Under the pieces are notes generated by a model. It ran no database searches, was not told the DNA's origin, and saw only the letters and a list, made by a program, of their open reading frames with translations. From positions 310,001 through 374,000 of the forward strand of contig CP125275.1 of assembly GCA_031674855.1 (NCBI GenBank): a stretch of DNA of 64,000 nucleotides, given 5' to 3'. Made by a program: the position numbers and the translations under genes. Source of the DNA: CGIF01 sp031674855 (GTDB lineage Bacteria; Bacillota_I; Bacilli_A; Mycoplasmatales; CGIF01). Shown here in pieces: positions 40,515 through 49,114 of this stretch (within the stretch, counting starts at the first letter, position 1; every line of letters begins with the position of its first letter).

Positions 40515-42201
40515 ATTCTTATTAGGTGAGCAAAAAGTTTTACAAATTGCCGAAAAACAAAGATTGAAAGAGCAAAAGGATGAAGAAACCAAAGCTAAAA
40601 AATTATCTATTTTAACCCCTTTGTTGGAATTTCCCGAAGGAACTTACAAAGATTTTCCCGAAGAGCAAAATGAAGAATTAGAGGAAAAATTTGGTAAAAA
40701 GTTTAAAAAAAGAGGAGGTCATTTTTTTACTTTGCAAGAATGAGTGGAAATGAAAGTCTTAAAAAATTGACAAAGAGATATTTTGCTGACTTTGGGCTTA
40801 AAAACTATTCCTCAATATCATCTTTTTGAACTCCTAAAATTTGCGGTAGAAAAAGTTAATAACCAAAATTGAGGTGAATTCTTAAAAGAAAAAAAATATG
40901 AGGAAGATTATCAAGAATGATTGAAAAAAGAGCAAAATAAACCAATTACAATCAATAAAATTATCTGAGAGAAATTTATCTCCTCTAATTCTCAGCAAAA
41001 AAATCTTTTTCAAAACTTAAACTTGGAAGAATTAGTTAATAAACAAATTCAGCAAGCATTAAGTAATTATTCTTTAACAGAAACTGATGCTAACATTGAA
41101 GAACTTTCGGAAGAGAATAACGAGGAAGTCCCTCAATCTACTTCTTCTCGTTATGATGATCTACTAAACAATCTCAATGCCGAAGATCAAGTGAGACAAC
41201 AAAAAAAACAAGAACGCGAACTAGCCAAAAAGAAACTAGAACAAGCTGAAACTGCTCGGCGACAAGCTAAATTATCAGAAAAAGATAAAAAGTTAAAAGA
41301 AGATGAGGAAAAACGGAATCAAGAAATTGAATTAGCAAATCAGGAAGAGCAAAAACGCCGTCAAGCCGAAGAAATCAGAAATAAAGCTCTCCAAGAAGAA
41401 CAAGCTCGGATCTTTGAACAAAAACTCAAGAATATTGAACAAGCTAAGCAAAGAGCTGAGGAAAATCTAGCCAATCAGCAAAAAGCTAATGAATTAGCGG
41501 AACAGAAAAAACGAGATGAAATCCAAAAGTTAGAAAAAGAAAATCAGCAGGAACAAGAAAGATTAGCTAAACAAGCGGAACTTATTGAAGAAGAAAAGCA
41601 AAGAAAATTAGCTTCAATTGCTCTGGAAGACAAGGAAGCCCGTCAACTCATTGAAAAGCGAGCCAATGAAGAAAAAGCGAGAATAGAATCCGAGATGAAT
41701 GAGAAAAAAAGAAAGAACGAAGAAGAATTAAAAAAGCAAGAGAATGCCCTGCTCAAAGAAAAACAAGAAAAGCAAATTGAAATCAATCGGCTTCAAAAAG
41801 AAGTAGAATTACAAAGAACCCTCGGCGAAGAGACTAAACGATTAGGACGGGAACAAGAAAGAATTCTGCGGGAACAAAAAGGTTTAACTAACCAGTTATC
41901 AGCCTTTCGGGAAACTCTCTGACAAGCGGTGCAGGATTATTACTGAGTTTCTTCGGAAACAAAGGCAGGAACAAGGAATCCTAATTTAACCGAATCTGGA
42001 CACTTGCGAGACTGATTACCAAGATATCCTAATATGGAGTTTAACTTAAACTTTGGTGATATTATGAATGACATTAATTGGAGTGGTTATAAAACAGCGA
42101 TGCAAGCTTTTTATCGCACAGCCGGTAATCGGTTTGTGAACCAGTATGAGTTTAAAAGGTTATTAGAAGCCAAAGTTAAGAGTTTGGATTTTTTGAATTA
42201 G
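40507..42201 (+). CDS. Long coiled-coil protein, second of coupled pair
   Basis: 564 codons from ATG 40507, overlapping the previous gene by 8 nt (translational coupling). Residues ~1-200 are a mixed domain, ~210-480 a very long Glu/Gln/Lys/Arg coiled coil, and the C-terminal ~90 residues a Trp/Tyr-rich globular domain (DYYWVSSETKAGTRNPNLTE, ESGHLRDWLPRYPNMEFN) where five of the Trp are TGA. Comparatively GC-rich codons. Looks like a filament or tether with a terminal head; no family recognised. Confidence 0.65.
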
Positions 42202-42313
42202 TTTAATTTCAACTTTTCTATTTTCTACATGTTAACCTGTATAGAATAAATAATAATATAAAATTTAATTAAGTTACAGAAGCAAAGATTTTAATATTAT
42301 TGTCTTTAAGGTT

Positions 42314-42391
42314 AGGTTGAGGGTATACATGCAAGAATGAGGTTCTTGTGAACGCAAGTTTGTGAGGGTTCGAGTCCCTTGTTCCGTACCA
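42314..42391 (+). tRNA. tRNA-like sequence or tRNA remnant
   Basis: A convincing T-arm (GAGGG TTCGAGT CCCTT) and a CCA end (GTTCCGTACCA) are present, but no sequence upstream pairs with the acceptor strand GTTCCGT; the 5' part folds instead as short hairpins (CAAGAA/TTCTTG, CTTG/CAAG). Most likely a tRNA 3'-half left by recombination, as at 25309, or a diverged class II tRNA. Confidence 0.35.
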
Positions 42392-42408
42392 AAAAATTAA
42401 ATAAAAAA

Positions 42409-42594
42409 ATGTCTTTTCAGGAAACAATCGATCGTCTTCAAAAAAAACAAGATCAAGTTGTTAATGATTTTGCTAATTGAGATCGTTTTAGAAAAAAATG
42501 AAATTGGGGTTATAACACTAAAGAAGAAGCAATTTGTTGAATAATTGAAAGCTTAAAAAAAAGTTATGAAAAAAACTTTAAGTTAGGAGATTAA
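42409..42594 (+). CDS. Small hypothetical protein before AAA+ gene
   Basis: 61 codons, MSFQETIDRLQKKQDQVVND then Trp-rich sequence (five Trp, three by TGA, plus one TGA near the end). Its stop lies on the presumed start of the AAA+ gene, so they are probably one operon. No family recognised. Confidence 0.45.
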
Positions 42595-43744
42595 TAATGA
42601 CACTATCGAGAAAGCATTTAAAAATGTAGAAGGTTTTACTAAACAAAAAGAAGACATAAAAAATCTCTTTTTGCTTCAGAAATATGCTAAAAATAAAGGC
42701 ATTAATCTCAATCAAAACGGAAGAATTTTGTGATTCATAGGACCGCCAGGAACAGGAAAAACAACTTTTGCCGAAATATTTGCCGAAGCAATGGGTAGAA
42801 AGTTATTTAGAATTAATGCTGGGGGAGAAAATGATGCCAACTTAATTATTGGCGGAAAGACTGAACACGTGGGAGCAAAAGTAGGTCAAATCATTAATGC
42901 TATTCGTGAAACAGATAGTCGTAATCCAGTTATTTTAATTGATGAAATAGATAAAGCTGGTGAAAAAATAGGCGAAAGCGAATTAAAAAACAGCCTGTTG
43001 CATGTTTTAGATCCAAAACAAAATAAAAATTTTACTGACAATTACATTGATGTGGCAGTCGATATTAGTGAAATTACTTTCATTCTTACTGCTAATGATG
43101 AAAGGAAAATTCCTGAACCACTAAAAAACCGTTTAGAAATTATTAGATTAGAAGGATATAATGAAATTCAAAAATTTTCCATAGGAAAAAAGATTATTGA
43201 TGAAACTTTCAAAAAAAATTATGGCAATGCTAATCGGGAATTATTTGAAATAAAAGAAGAAGCCTTAAAAAAATTAATTTAAAAAAATAAGGATGAACAA
43301 GGAGTTCGACAACTTAAAATGAACCTTGAAGAAATTATTCGTTGAAGTTTCGGACAATGGGCGCAACAAAATGAAAAAGGAAAAGATGAAACTAAGATTA
43401 TCATCGATGTCAACAAAATTAATCAAATATTCCCCGAAAATCACAAAAAAAAAGAGGAAAGTCAAGAAGAAAAATTAATAAAAAAAATCGATGAATTAGA
43501 GGAATAAATTGAAAATCTAAGTAAGAAAAAAGCGAACTCAGAAACTGATAATGCTTCTTCTAAAAATAATTTTGTTAATGAAAATTTATCTTGAATAATT
43601 ACTGGAGGAATAATGTTGCTTTTATTTGGTTGTTATTTTGGTTGATTTTTCACCAAATATTTCAAAAAAAAAAAAAAAAACATTCCTAGTTCCCGACAAT
43701 CAGTTATGGAGTCTATAACGAGACTAAAAAAGGGGAAAATTTAG
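42590..43744 (+). pseudogene. Membrane-anchored Lon-like AAA+ ATPase with two in-frame UAA
   Basis: One reading frame encodes a Lon-type AAA+ module: Walker A GPPGTGKTT, INAGGENDANLIIGGKTEHV, Walker B VILIDEIDKAG, HVLDPKQNKNFTDNYIDVAV, sensor 1 ILTANDERKIP, LKNRLEIIRLEGY, then after an in-frame TAA (43280) the lid KDEQGVRQLKMNLEEIIRWS, and after a second in-frame TAA (43505) a linker and transmembrane helix (IITGGIMLLLFGCYFGWFF) with a 17-A run encoding Lys. Lon's N-domain and protease domain are absent. The start is probably ATT 42590, right after an in-frame TAG. Pseudogene or readthrough. Confidence 0.65.
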
Positions 43745-43788
43745 TTTTTGAATTTGCAATAATCTATAAAATAAAAAAAAATAACCAC

Positions 43789-44538
43789 ATGAAAAATAAG
43801 AAAAAGATTTGAATAATTAGGGTTGTTAGCTTTGTAATTTTATCATCAGTCATCGGTGGAACAATTTTTCTTTGAAACAAATCAAAAAAGCAAAATGTTT
43901 TTCAGAGTGAAAATGAAGATTCGACTGACATGGGCTACTCCATGTACATTCCTTTTCTTCCTTCTTCCGGGATTTCTGAGGATGAAGCCAAGAAAGAGGT
44001 TTTAAAAGCCCTTTCTAAATACCATCCTTCAACTACTCCTGAAGAAGTAGAAAAAATTTTATTAGATGTTAACTCAAAAATGAGCAAAAGTGATCGAGAA
44101 AAGATAAACAAAGAATTTGACTGAGATTTTAGGAAGAGTTTTGAGGAAATCGCTTCTAAATACCAAAAGGAAGTTTTTTTAACACTTCCCAAAAAACAGA
44201 ATAAATTCGAAGAGGCTCTTCGTCAAACCAATTATTGATTTTTTTTCGCTGGTTATAATATTGATTTTCCTCATAAAGAAAACGGAGAAATTGATTGAAT
44301 AGAGAGCTTAAAACAATTGTCAAAATCAAGAAGAACAAAAAAAATAAGAGATAAAATCGAAAGTGAAAAAATTTACAAAGAAAACAAAGAAGAAATTGAG
44401 TTACAAATTAACGCCTTTTTCTATGTCCATGCAAAAAAATTTCCTGAAATCAGCAATTTGGCTGAACTAAATCAATGAATAAATATAGAAGCTCAAAAAA
44501 GACATTTGGCTACTTCTCTGCCTGAAAAAGATATTTAG
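43789..44538 (+). CDS. N-anchored hypothetical protein
   Basis: 249 codons. Lys-rich start, one transmembrane helix (VVSFVILSSVIGGTIFLW), then a soluble, largely helical domain including GISEDEAKKEVLKALSKYHP and NGEIDWIESLKQL. The NGEIDW element and layout resemble the protein at 38705. Nine TGA codons encode Trp. The frame may originally have extended into the ORF at 44568 (a slip near 44530 would join them). Confidence 0.55.
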
Positions 44539-44567
44539 CAGCTAAAAATATTGACAAAGAGACTAAT

Positions 44568-44687
44568 ATGATAGAAATTACTCCCCCTGATTACGCTTCA
44601 AAAGCAATTTTTGATAATAAAAAACTCAATTTAACCTATAAACTTAAAATTTACAAAATTAAAGATAAATATGATAAGCATAATTAA
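44568..44687 (+). CDS. Short ORF, possibly the detached end of previous gene
   Basis: 39 codons, MIEITPPDYASKAIFDNKKL and onward, open upstream in frame as KRYLAAKNIDKETN, which would follow naturally from the end of the gene at 43789 after a one-base slip. Basic and short; independent status uncertain. Ends 36 nt before tmRNA. Confidence 0.3.
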   Translation: MIEITPPDYASKAIFDNKKLNLTYKLKIYKIKDKYDKHN

Positions 44688-44723
44688 AATTAAATATAGA
44701 TGATAAAGTTAGAAAAAAATCAC

Positions 44724-45114
44724 GGGGATGTGAGTTTTGACTTGGATCAAGGTTGATAATTATTGCAACAAAAAGGTTTTGAAAAAATCAGGACGAAATA
44801 AGTAATGAAATTCCTGTTAATTTGCTTAATGGCAATTCGGGATACAACTACGCAAGAATATAATCTTAACTAGTTCTTATTGATTCGCCCAATTCGAATC
44901 GATTCGTAAATAATTATTTGGTTCAATTATTAAAGTTTTGTCTATTATTCTTTAAATAGTTGTTATATTTATTAAAATAAAAAAATATTCTACCTATTAT
45001 TAATTAAATATTTGTTTATTAGTGTTATAATGGGAAAATTTCTATAATAAACTAAGTTGTAGAGGTAGTTATTAGCCATCTAAGGACACGGGTTCAATCC
45101 CGTCATCTCCACCA
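44724..45114 (+). ncRNA. ssrA: Transfer-messenger RNA (tmRNA)
   Basis: 391 nt. The 5' end GGGGATGTGAGTTTTGAC is the conserved tmRNA start and its first seven bases pair with CATCTCC before the encoded ACCA; a T-arm with GGGTTCAATCCC is present. The internal ORF runs GCA (44765) to TAA (44863), 32 codons, one of them TGA (Trp). The tag ends NEIPVNLLNGNSGYNYARI, recalling Mesoplasma/Mycoplasma tags that end in NYAFA or similar. It rescues stalled ribosomes with SmpB. Confidence 0.88.
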
Positions 45115-45272
45115 TATTAGAATTAATTTGTTTAAAGTGAATGAAAACGACGTGTTAATGTTGCCATTTGTATCTTATTAGTCTATTATAATAATTCTAT
45201 TAGCAAAGGGAGGGGGGCTTTTTAAGATCTTAATAAAAGATTAAAATATTTTCTTTGCCAATAGTTTTTATT

Positions 45273-46151
45273 ATGACATTATTAAACAAAAACGCTGAAT
45301 ATTCTTATCAAGATTGTTGAAATTATGCTTTATCATTGAAAAAGAATACTGAGTTTAGTGAAATAAAAAATGATCTTATTATCCTTTGTCAAACTAATTC
45401 GGAAGAATTTTGGTTAAATTTTAGTAACAAAACTCTAAATTTTTCCTCTTATTCTAAGATTTGTTCTAACTTAGTTAAAAGACTGAAAGATGACTATCCG
45501 ATTCCCTACCTTATTAATGAAGTTTTTTTTTATGGAAGTTCTTTTTATATCGAAGAAGGAGTTTTAATACCTCAAAAAGATACTGAAATATTAGTAGAAA
45601 AAACCAAGGGATTGATTGAAAAGTTTTGAGATTCAAAAAAAAAATTAAAAATCTTGGATATTGGTACTGGTTGTGGTAATATAGCTATCACTTTGGCAAA
45701 AATTAATCCTAATTGAAATATTACAGCAATTGACATAAATGAAAAAGCTTTAAGGGTGGCTCGAATAAATGCAAAAAAAAATAAACTAATAAATGTTAAA
45801 TTTCGGAAAAGCAATTTGTTTGATAAAATAAACTCAGAAGAAATTTTTGATGTTGTTGTTACTAATCCTCCTTATATTAGTATTGATGAGTATCAACATC
45901 TCTCCTCGATAACCAAAAAACAACCTATAGAAGCTCTAGTGGCAGAAAAAGATGGCTACTATTTTTATGAGGAGATTTTTAGACAAATACAAAAATATCT
46001 TCCCAAAAAATTTTTGATGGTAATGGAAATTGGTCACCAACAGAAAGAAAAGGTTATAAAATCTATAATAGAATGCTTTTCTGAAATTGAAGTTTCTGTT
46101 TTTTTTGATTATCAAGGTCATTCTCGGGTAACAGCAGTTTATCGATTGTAA
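45273..46151 (+). CDS. prmC: Release factor glutamine methyltransferase PrmC
   Basis: 292 codons. The N-terminal helical domain is followed by the SAM-binding IGTGCGNIAITLA, the acidic AIDINEKAL and the catalytic VVTNPPYIS (NPPY motif that binds the Gln). It methylates the GGQ glutamine of release factors. The usual neighbour prfA is absent. TGA encodes Trp in several places. tRNA-Phe starts 2 nt after its stop. Confidence 0.9.
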
Positions 46152-46153
46152 AT

Positions 46154-46230
46154 GGTTTGGTAGCTCAGTTGGTTAGAGCGCGTCCCTGAAGAGGATGAGG
46201 TCGGCAGTTCGATCCTGCCCTAAACCACCA
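46154..46230 (+). tRNA. tRNA-Phe(GAA)
   Basis: 77 nt with encoded CCA. Acceptor GGTTTGG/CTAAACC, D-arm GCTC/GAGC, anticodon stem CGTCC/GGATG with loop CTGAAGA (anticodon GAA), T-arm GGCAG/CTGCC. Probably co-transcribed with prmC. Confidence 0.93.
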
Positions 46231-46242
46231 GTTAAATTAATA

Positions 46243-46248
46243 TATAAT
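46243..46248 (+). promoter_or_regulatory. TATAAT box for HU gene
   Basis: TATAAT within AATATATAATAA, 16 nt before the HU start codon; the mRNA leader would be only about ten nt. Same spacing as the box at 46732 before the next protein gene. Confidence 0.5.
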
Positions 46249-46264
46249 AAAATAGATAAATATA

Positions 46265-46591
46265 ATGGTAGCAAAAACTAAAAAACTAGCATCAACAATC
46301 ATAGGAAAAAGAGAATTAGCTGATAGAGTTCATAATTCAAAAGAAAAAAACTCTTTAACTAGATCTCAAATTGAAGAAGTGATTGGGGAATCGTTAGAAG
46401 AAATTAAAAAAGCTTTAGTTGGGAAAGAAGAAATTAGATTCCCAAGTTATTTTTCATTAAAAACTTTCATGGCTAAGCCACGAATCGCAATGAACTTAAA
46501 AACTAAGAAGAAGATGACAATTCCTGCTAAAAGAAGGGTTAAATTCAGTGTTAGCAAAAATTTTAAAGAGTCGGTTGCAAACGGAAAATAA
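46265..46591 (+). CDS. HU/IHF-family DNA-binding protein
   Basis: 108 codons. KRELADRVHNSKEKNSLTRS is the HU N-terminal helix pair, IGESLEEIKKALVGKEEIRF leads into the saddle, then SYFSLKTFMAKPRIAMNLKT and IPAKRRVKFSVSKNFKESV. The DNA-intercalating RNPxTG loop is altered (AKPRIAMNLKTKKK). It carries a ~14-residue basic N-terminal extension. Nucleoid protein, probably with an abundant short-leader mRNA. Confidence 0.85.
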   Translation: MVAKTKKLASTIIGKRELADRVHNSKEKNSLTRSQIEEVIGESLEEIKKALVGKEEIRFPSYFSLKTFMAKPRIAMNLKTKKKMTIPAKRRVKFSVSKNFKESVANGK

Positions 46592-46632
46592 AATTAGATG
46601 AAATAGAAGCGGAAATTAAAATTCCCGCTATT

Positions 46633-46706
46633 GCGAATGTAGTTCAACGGCAGAACCTTAGCCTTCCAAGCTAATGATGAGGGTTCGATTCCCTCTATTC
46701 GCTCCA
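46633..46706 (+). tRNA. tRNA-Gly(UCC)
   Basis: 74 nt with encoded CCA. Acceptor GCGAATG/TATTCGC, anticodon loop CTTCCAA (TCC) on stem TTAGC/GCTAA, T-arm GAGGG/CCCTC. It lies 41 nt after the HU gene. Confidence 0.92.
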
Positions 46707-46731
46707 ATTATAAAAAACAATTAATATATAA

Positions 46732-46737
46732 TATAAT
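46732..46737 (+). promoter_or_regulatory. TATAAT box for gene at 46754
   Basis: TATAAT within TTAATATATAATATAATAAC, ending 16 nt before ATG 46754, implying a very short leader without a Shine-Dalgarno sequence. Confidence 0.45.
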
Positions 46738-46753
46738 AACTAAAATAATAGAT

Positions 46754-47197
46754 ATGAATAGCGAACCAAAAAAAGTAAAAGTAAACAAAAATGATAGTTT
46801 TGCAAAAAATTTAAATGCTAAAACTGGTGACAAAAAATATGACTTAAAAATAGTTGAAGATAAAGAAGTTAATTTTGACAAGTTAGAAAATGATAAAGAG
46901 TCAAAAGAAACAATCAAATTGCAAATTAGTGAAGCTGGAAAAAATACTTGAAAAGATGTAACAGATGCGAAAGTTGTTTTTAAAACAGGTCATTGAAGAA
47001 ATGGATTTTATTTAAAGAGTGCTAAATTAGGGGACGTAGAGTTAAAAGATGAAATCTTGGACAAAAGATTAAGTACTAGTGTTCACACCTTCACTTGACT
47101 TACTTACGGAGCATTAGCAATTTTGGTTGTTGCAGTGTTAAGTGCTATTTGATACTTTTTTTTTTCCAAAGAAGATAAAGAAGAAGAAAGTTTATAA
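46754..47197 (+). CDS. Tail-anchored hypothetical protein
   Basis: 147 codons. A charged, soluble N-terminal ~110 residues (DSFAKNLNAKTGDKKYDLKI, then KDVTDAKVVFKTGHWRNGFY) is followed by a transmembrane helix (LTYGALAILVVAVLSAIWYF) and an acidic tail. No signal peptide. Four TGA Trp codons. It has its own promoter and a rho-independent terminator, so it is a single-gene unit. Function unknown; similar layout to 6189, 48108 and 54353. Confidence 0.6.
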
Positions 47198-47201
47198 GAT
47201 C

Positions 47202-47227
47202 AAGGAGTATTAAGTACTCCTTTTTTT
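47202..47227 (+). terminator. Rho-independent terminator
   Basis: AAGGAGTA and TACTCCTT form an 8-bp stem with a 5-nt loop, followed by a run of T. It starts 5 nt after the tail-anchored gene and ends at the start codon of the thioredoxin gene. Confidence 0.8.
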
Positions 47228-47569
47228 ATGTTTAAGTACTTAGAACGCGAGGAGGATTTTGATAGTTTTTTGACTTCTAATCAAGATAAATTGTTGCTAG
47301 TTAAATTTTCAACTGCTTGATGTCCTCCTTGCAAAGTATTACAAAAAAACATTAAAGAATTACTAACTGAGTCAGATTGATTGAGTAAATTGAAGAAAGA
47401 ATTTATTATATTGGAAGTTGACGCCAATAAGTTTTCTTCATTAGCTCAGAATTCTCGATTTAACATTTGTTCTGTGCCAACTATTTTTCTTTTTGATCAA
47501 GGTAAATTAATTAAAAAAATTATTGGAAGTTTAAGTGTTTCTCAATTAAAAGAGTTTATCAAAATTTAA
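47228..47569 (+). CDS. Thioredoxin
   Basis: 113 codons with the thioredoxin fold order: LLLVKFSTAWCPPCKVLQ (active site W-C-P-P-C, with W from TGA; classic Trx has CGPC), then EVDANKF and the cis-Pro loop SVPTIFLFDQGKLIKK. CPPC resembles some mollicute and DsbE-like thioredoxins. Its ATG follows the preceding terminator immediately, so its own promoter must lie within or before the hairpin, or expression depends on readthrough. Confidence 0.85.
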
Positions 47570-47575
47570 AAGCTA

Positions 47576-47650
47576 GGCCCGTTGGTGAAGCGATTAACAC
47601 ATATGCCTTTCACGCATACATGGCGGGTTTGACTCCCGTACGGGTCACCA
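47576..47650 (+). tRNA. tRNA-Glu(UUC)
   Basis: 75 nt with encoded CCA. Acceptor GGCCCGT/ACGGGTC, anticodon loop CTTTCAC (TTC), T-arm GCGGG/CCCGT. Six nt after the thioredoxin stop. Confidence 0.92.
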
Positions 47651-47707
47651 AGTATTATTAGTCAATAAATCAACTTAATAGTGAAGTATCAATTAACCTT
47701 TTAATAA

Positions 47708-47781
47708 AGAGGTGTAGTTCAATGGTAGAACATCGGCCTTCAGATCCGATTATGTGGGTTCGATTCCTGTCGCCTCTGCCA
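47708..47781 (+). tRNA. tRNA-Trp(UCA), reads UGA
   Basis: 74 nt with encoded CCA. Acceptor AGAGGTG/CGCCTCT, anticodon loop CTTCAGA, anticodon TCA, which decodes UGA and UGG. The anticodon stem TCGGC/TCCGA has a C-U mismatch at its base next to the loop. Direct evidence for the UGA=Trp code. Confidence 0.93.
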
Positions 47782-47789
47782 GTTAATTT

Positions 47790-47866
47790 GCCCAAATCGC
47801 GCAATTGGTAGACGCAGCGGGCTTAAGATCCGCACAGTGTTGGTTCGAGTCCAACTTTGGGTACCA
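47790..47866 (+). tRNA. tRNA-Leu(UAA), short variable arm
   Basis: 77 nt with encoded CCA. Acceptor GCCCAAA/TTTGGGT, anticodon stem GCGGG/TCCGC with loop CTTAAGA (TAA), T-arm GTTGG/CCAAC. The variable region is only ACAGT, whereas bacterial tRNA-Leu is class II with a long arm. Nearly identical outside the anticodon arm to tRNA-Leu(CAA) at 33225. Confidence 0.9.
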
Positions 47867-47874
47867 AAAAAGCA

Positions 47875-47950
47875 GGTTCTGTGGTGTAGTGATTAACACG
47901 CCTCCCTGTCACGGAGGAGATCGCGAGTTTGATTCTCGTCAGGACCGCCA
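47875..47950 (+). tRNA. tRNA-Asp(GUC)
   Basis: 76 nt with encoded CCA. Acceptor GGTTCTG/CAGGACC, anticodon loop CTGTCAC (GTC) on stem CCTCC/GGAGG, T-arm GCGAG/CTCGT. Last of a four-tRNA cluster. Confidence 0.93.
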
Positions 47951-48107
47951 TTAATAAAATAGAATTAATGATAAGAGTAAAAATTAATGATAAGAGTAAA
48001 AAAGAACAATTTTTTTTTACTTTCAAAAAAGCCGCTTCTTTTAACCTAAAAAGATACAAGAAGAACATGTATTTTTCAAAAAATAAGTAAAGTTTTATTT
48101 TGTAAAA

Positions 48108-48851
48108 ATGACTAAAAAAATTCACTGAGGTAAGTTTGTTGATGCTGAGGAAATAAGTGATAACGAAATCAAGATCAGCGGAGAGAAAACCAAAAAAATG
48201 TTGGTTAAAGTAGTAGATGAAAAGGATAATGAAATAAAACGCTACCAAGATATTAAAGTTGATAAACATAAGATATTGATAAGTATGAATTTTCAATGAG
48301 GCGTCACCGACTTTCAAGAGACTAACGGAGATGAAATTGAATATTTTATGAAAAAGAAAGATGATTATTGAAAAATTGATGAAGGAAATCAATTTCTAAC
48401 AGTAATAAAAAAGGATGAGTTTAAGAAAATTTGAAAGGAAATGCATTGAAAATTGCTACAACATAAATTCAATGATAAGGTTGAAAAAATAATAGCAATA
48501 GACGGTACTGATATGAAATACAGAATTCCTGATAACGAGGGAAGTGATGGATTTGGGGTAATTATTTATTTTAAAGATGGAACTAAAAAAAATCGGTTTT
48601 TTTCTTGGGATAAGGTAAAAATTGAATCCGATTATTATCAAAATAAAAAAAGCAATTCAACTAATGCTATCCCAATCATTTATCAAAAAGGATTAAAAAA
48701 ATCTCCCTTAACTAAAGGTTGATTTGTTTTTTTCACTATAATGATTTTAGCAATAGTTGGCTTAATTTTTTTTTGAAAAGAAATTTGACTTTGGATAAAA
48801 GGAGAAAGCAAGCAAGAAAAAAAAATTAGAGAACAATTAGATATTTTTTAA
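48108..48851 (+). CDS. Tail-anchored hypothetical protein
   Basis: 247 codons with nine TGA Trp codons. A soluble N-terminal domain of ~195 residues, mixed alpha/beta and charged (ISDNEIKISGEKTKKMLVKV, GSDGFGVIIYFKDGTKKNRF), then a C-terminal transmembrane helix (WFVFFTIMILAIVGLIFFW) and a Lys/Glu-rich tail. Same architecture as the gene at 46754. Function unknown. Confidence 0.6.
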
Positions 48852-48871
48852 AATTTTAAAATAATATAATC

Positions 48872-49096
48872 ATGAAAAAAAATATTCACTTACCAATTCA
48901 TTCAATAATTATTAACTGTCTATATTGCAATAAGCAGTATCAAATAAGTTCTATTTCATCCCAAAATATTTCTACTAGCACTTGTAGTGGTTGCAATCCT
49001 TTTTATACTGGTACTCTAGTCAGTCAAATAAATGTAGGAGCAGTCGAAAAATATCGACAAAGAGAACAAAAAGCCAAAGATAAGGGGAGTAATTAA
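48872..49096 (+). CDS. rpmE: 50S ribosomal protein L31
   Basis: 74 codons. MKKNIHLPIHSIIINCLYCN, then TSTCSGCNPFYTGTL and the C-terminal KYRQREQKAK match bL31, including the zinc-type C-x-x-C pairs and the NPFYTG signature. Located 20 nt after the tail-anchored gene. Confidence 0.9.
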   Translation: MKKNIHLPIHSIIINCLYCNKQYQISSISSQNISTSTCSGCNPFYTGTLVSQINVGAVEKYRQREQKAKDKGSN

Positions 49097-49114
49097 TTTG
49101 ATGAGACTAGAATT

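Noticed and set aside
40507..42201. SMC or MukB-type ATPase
   Set aside because: The long coiled coil has no Walker A, signature or Walker B motifs at its ends.
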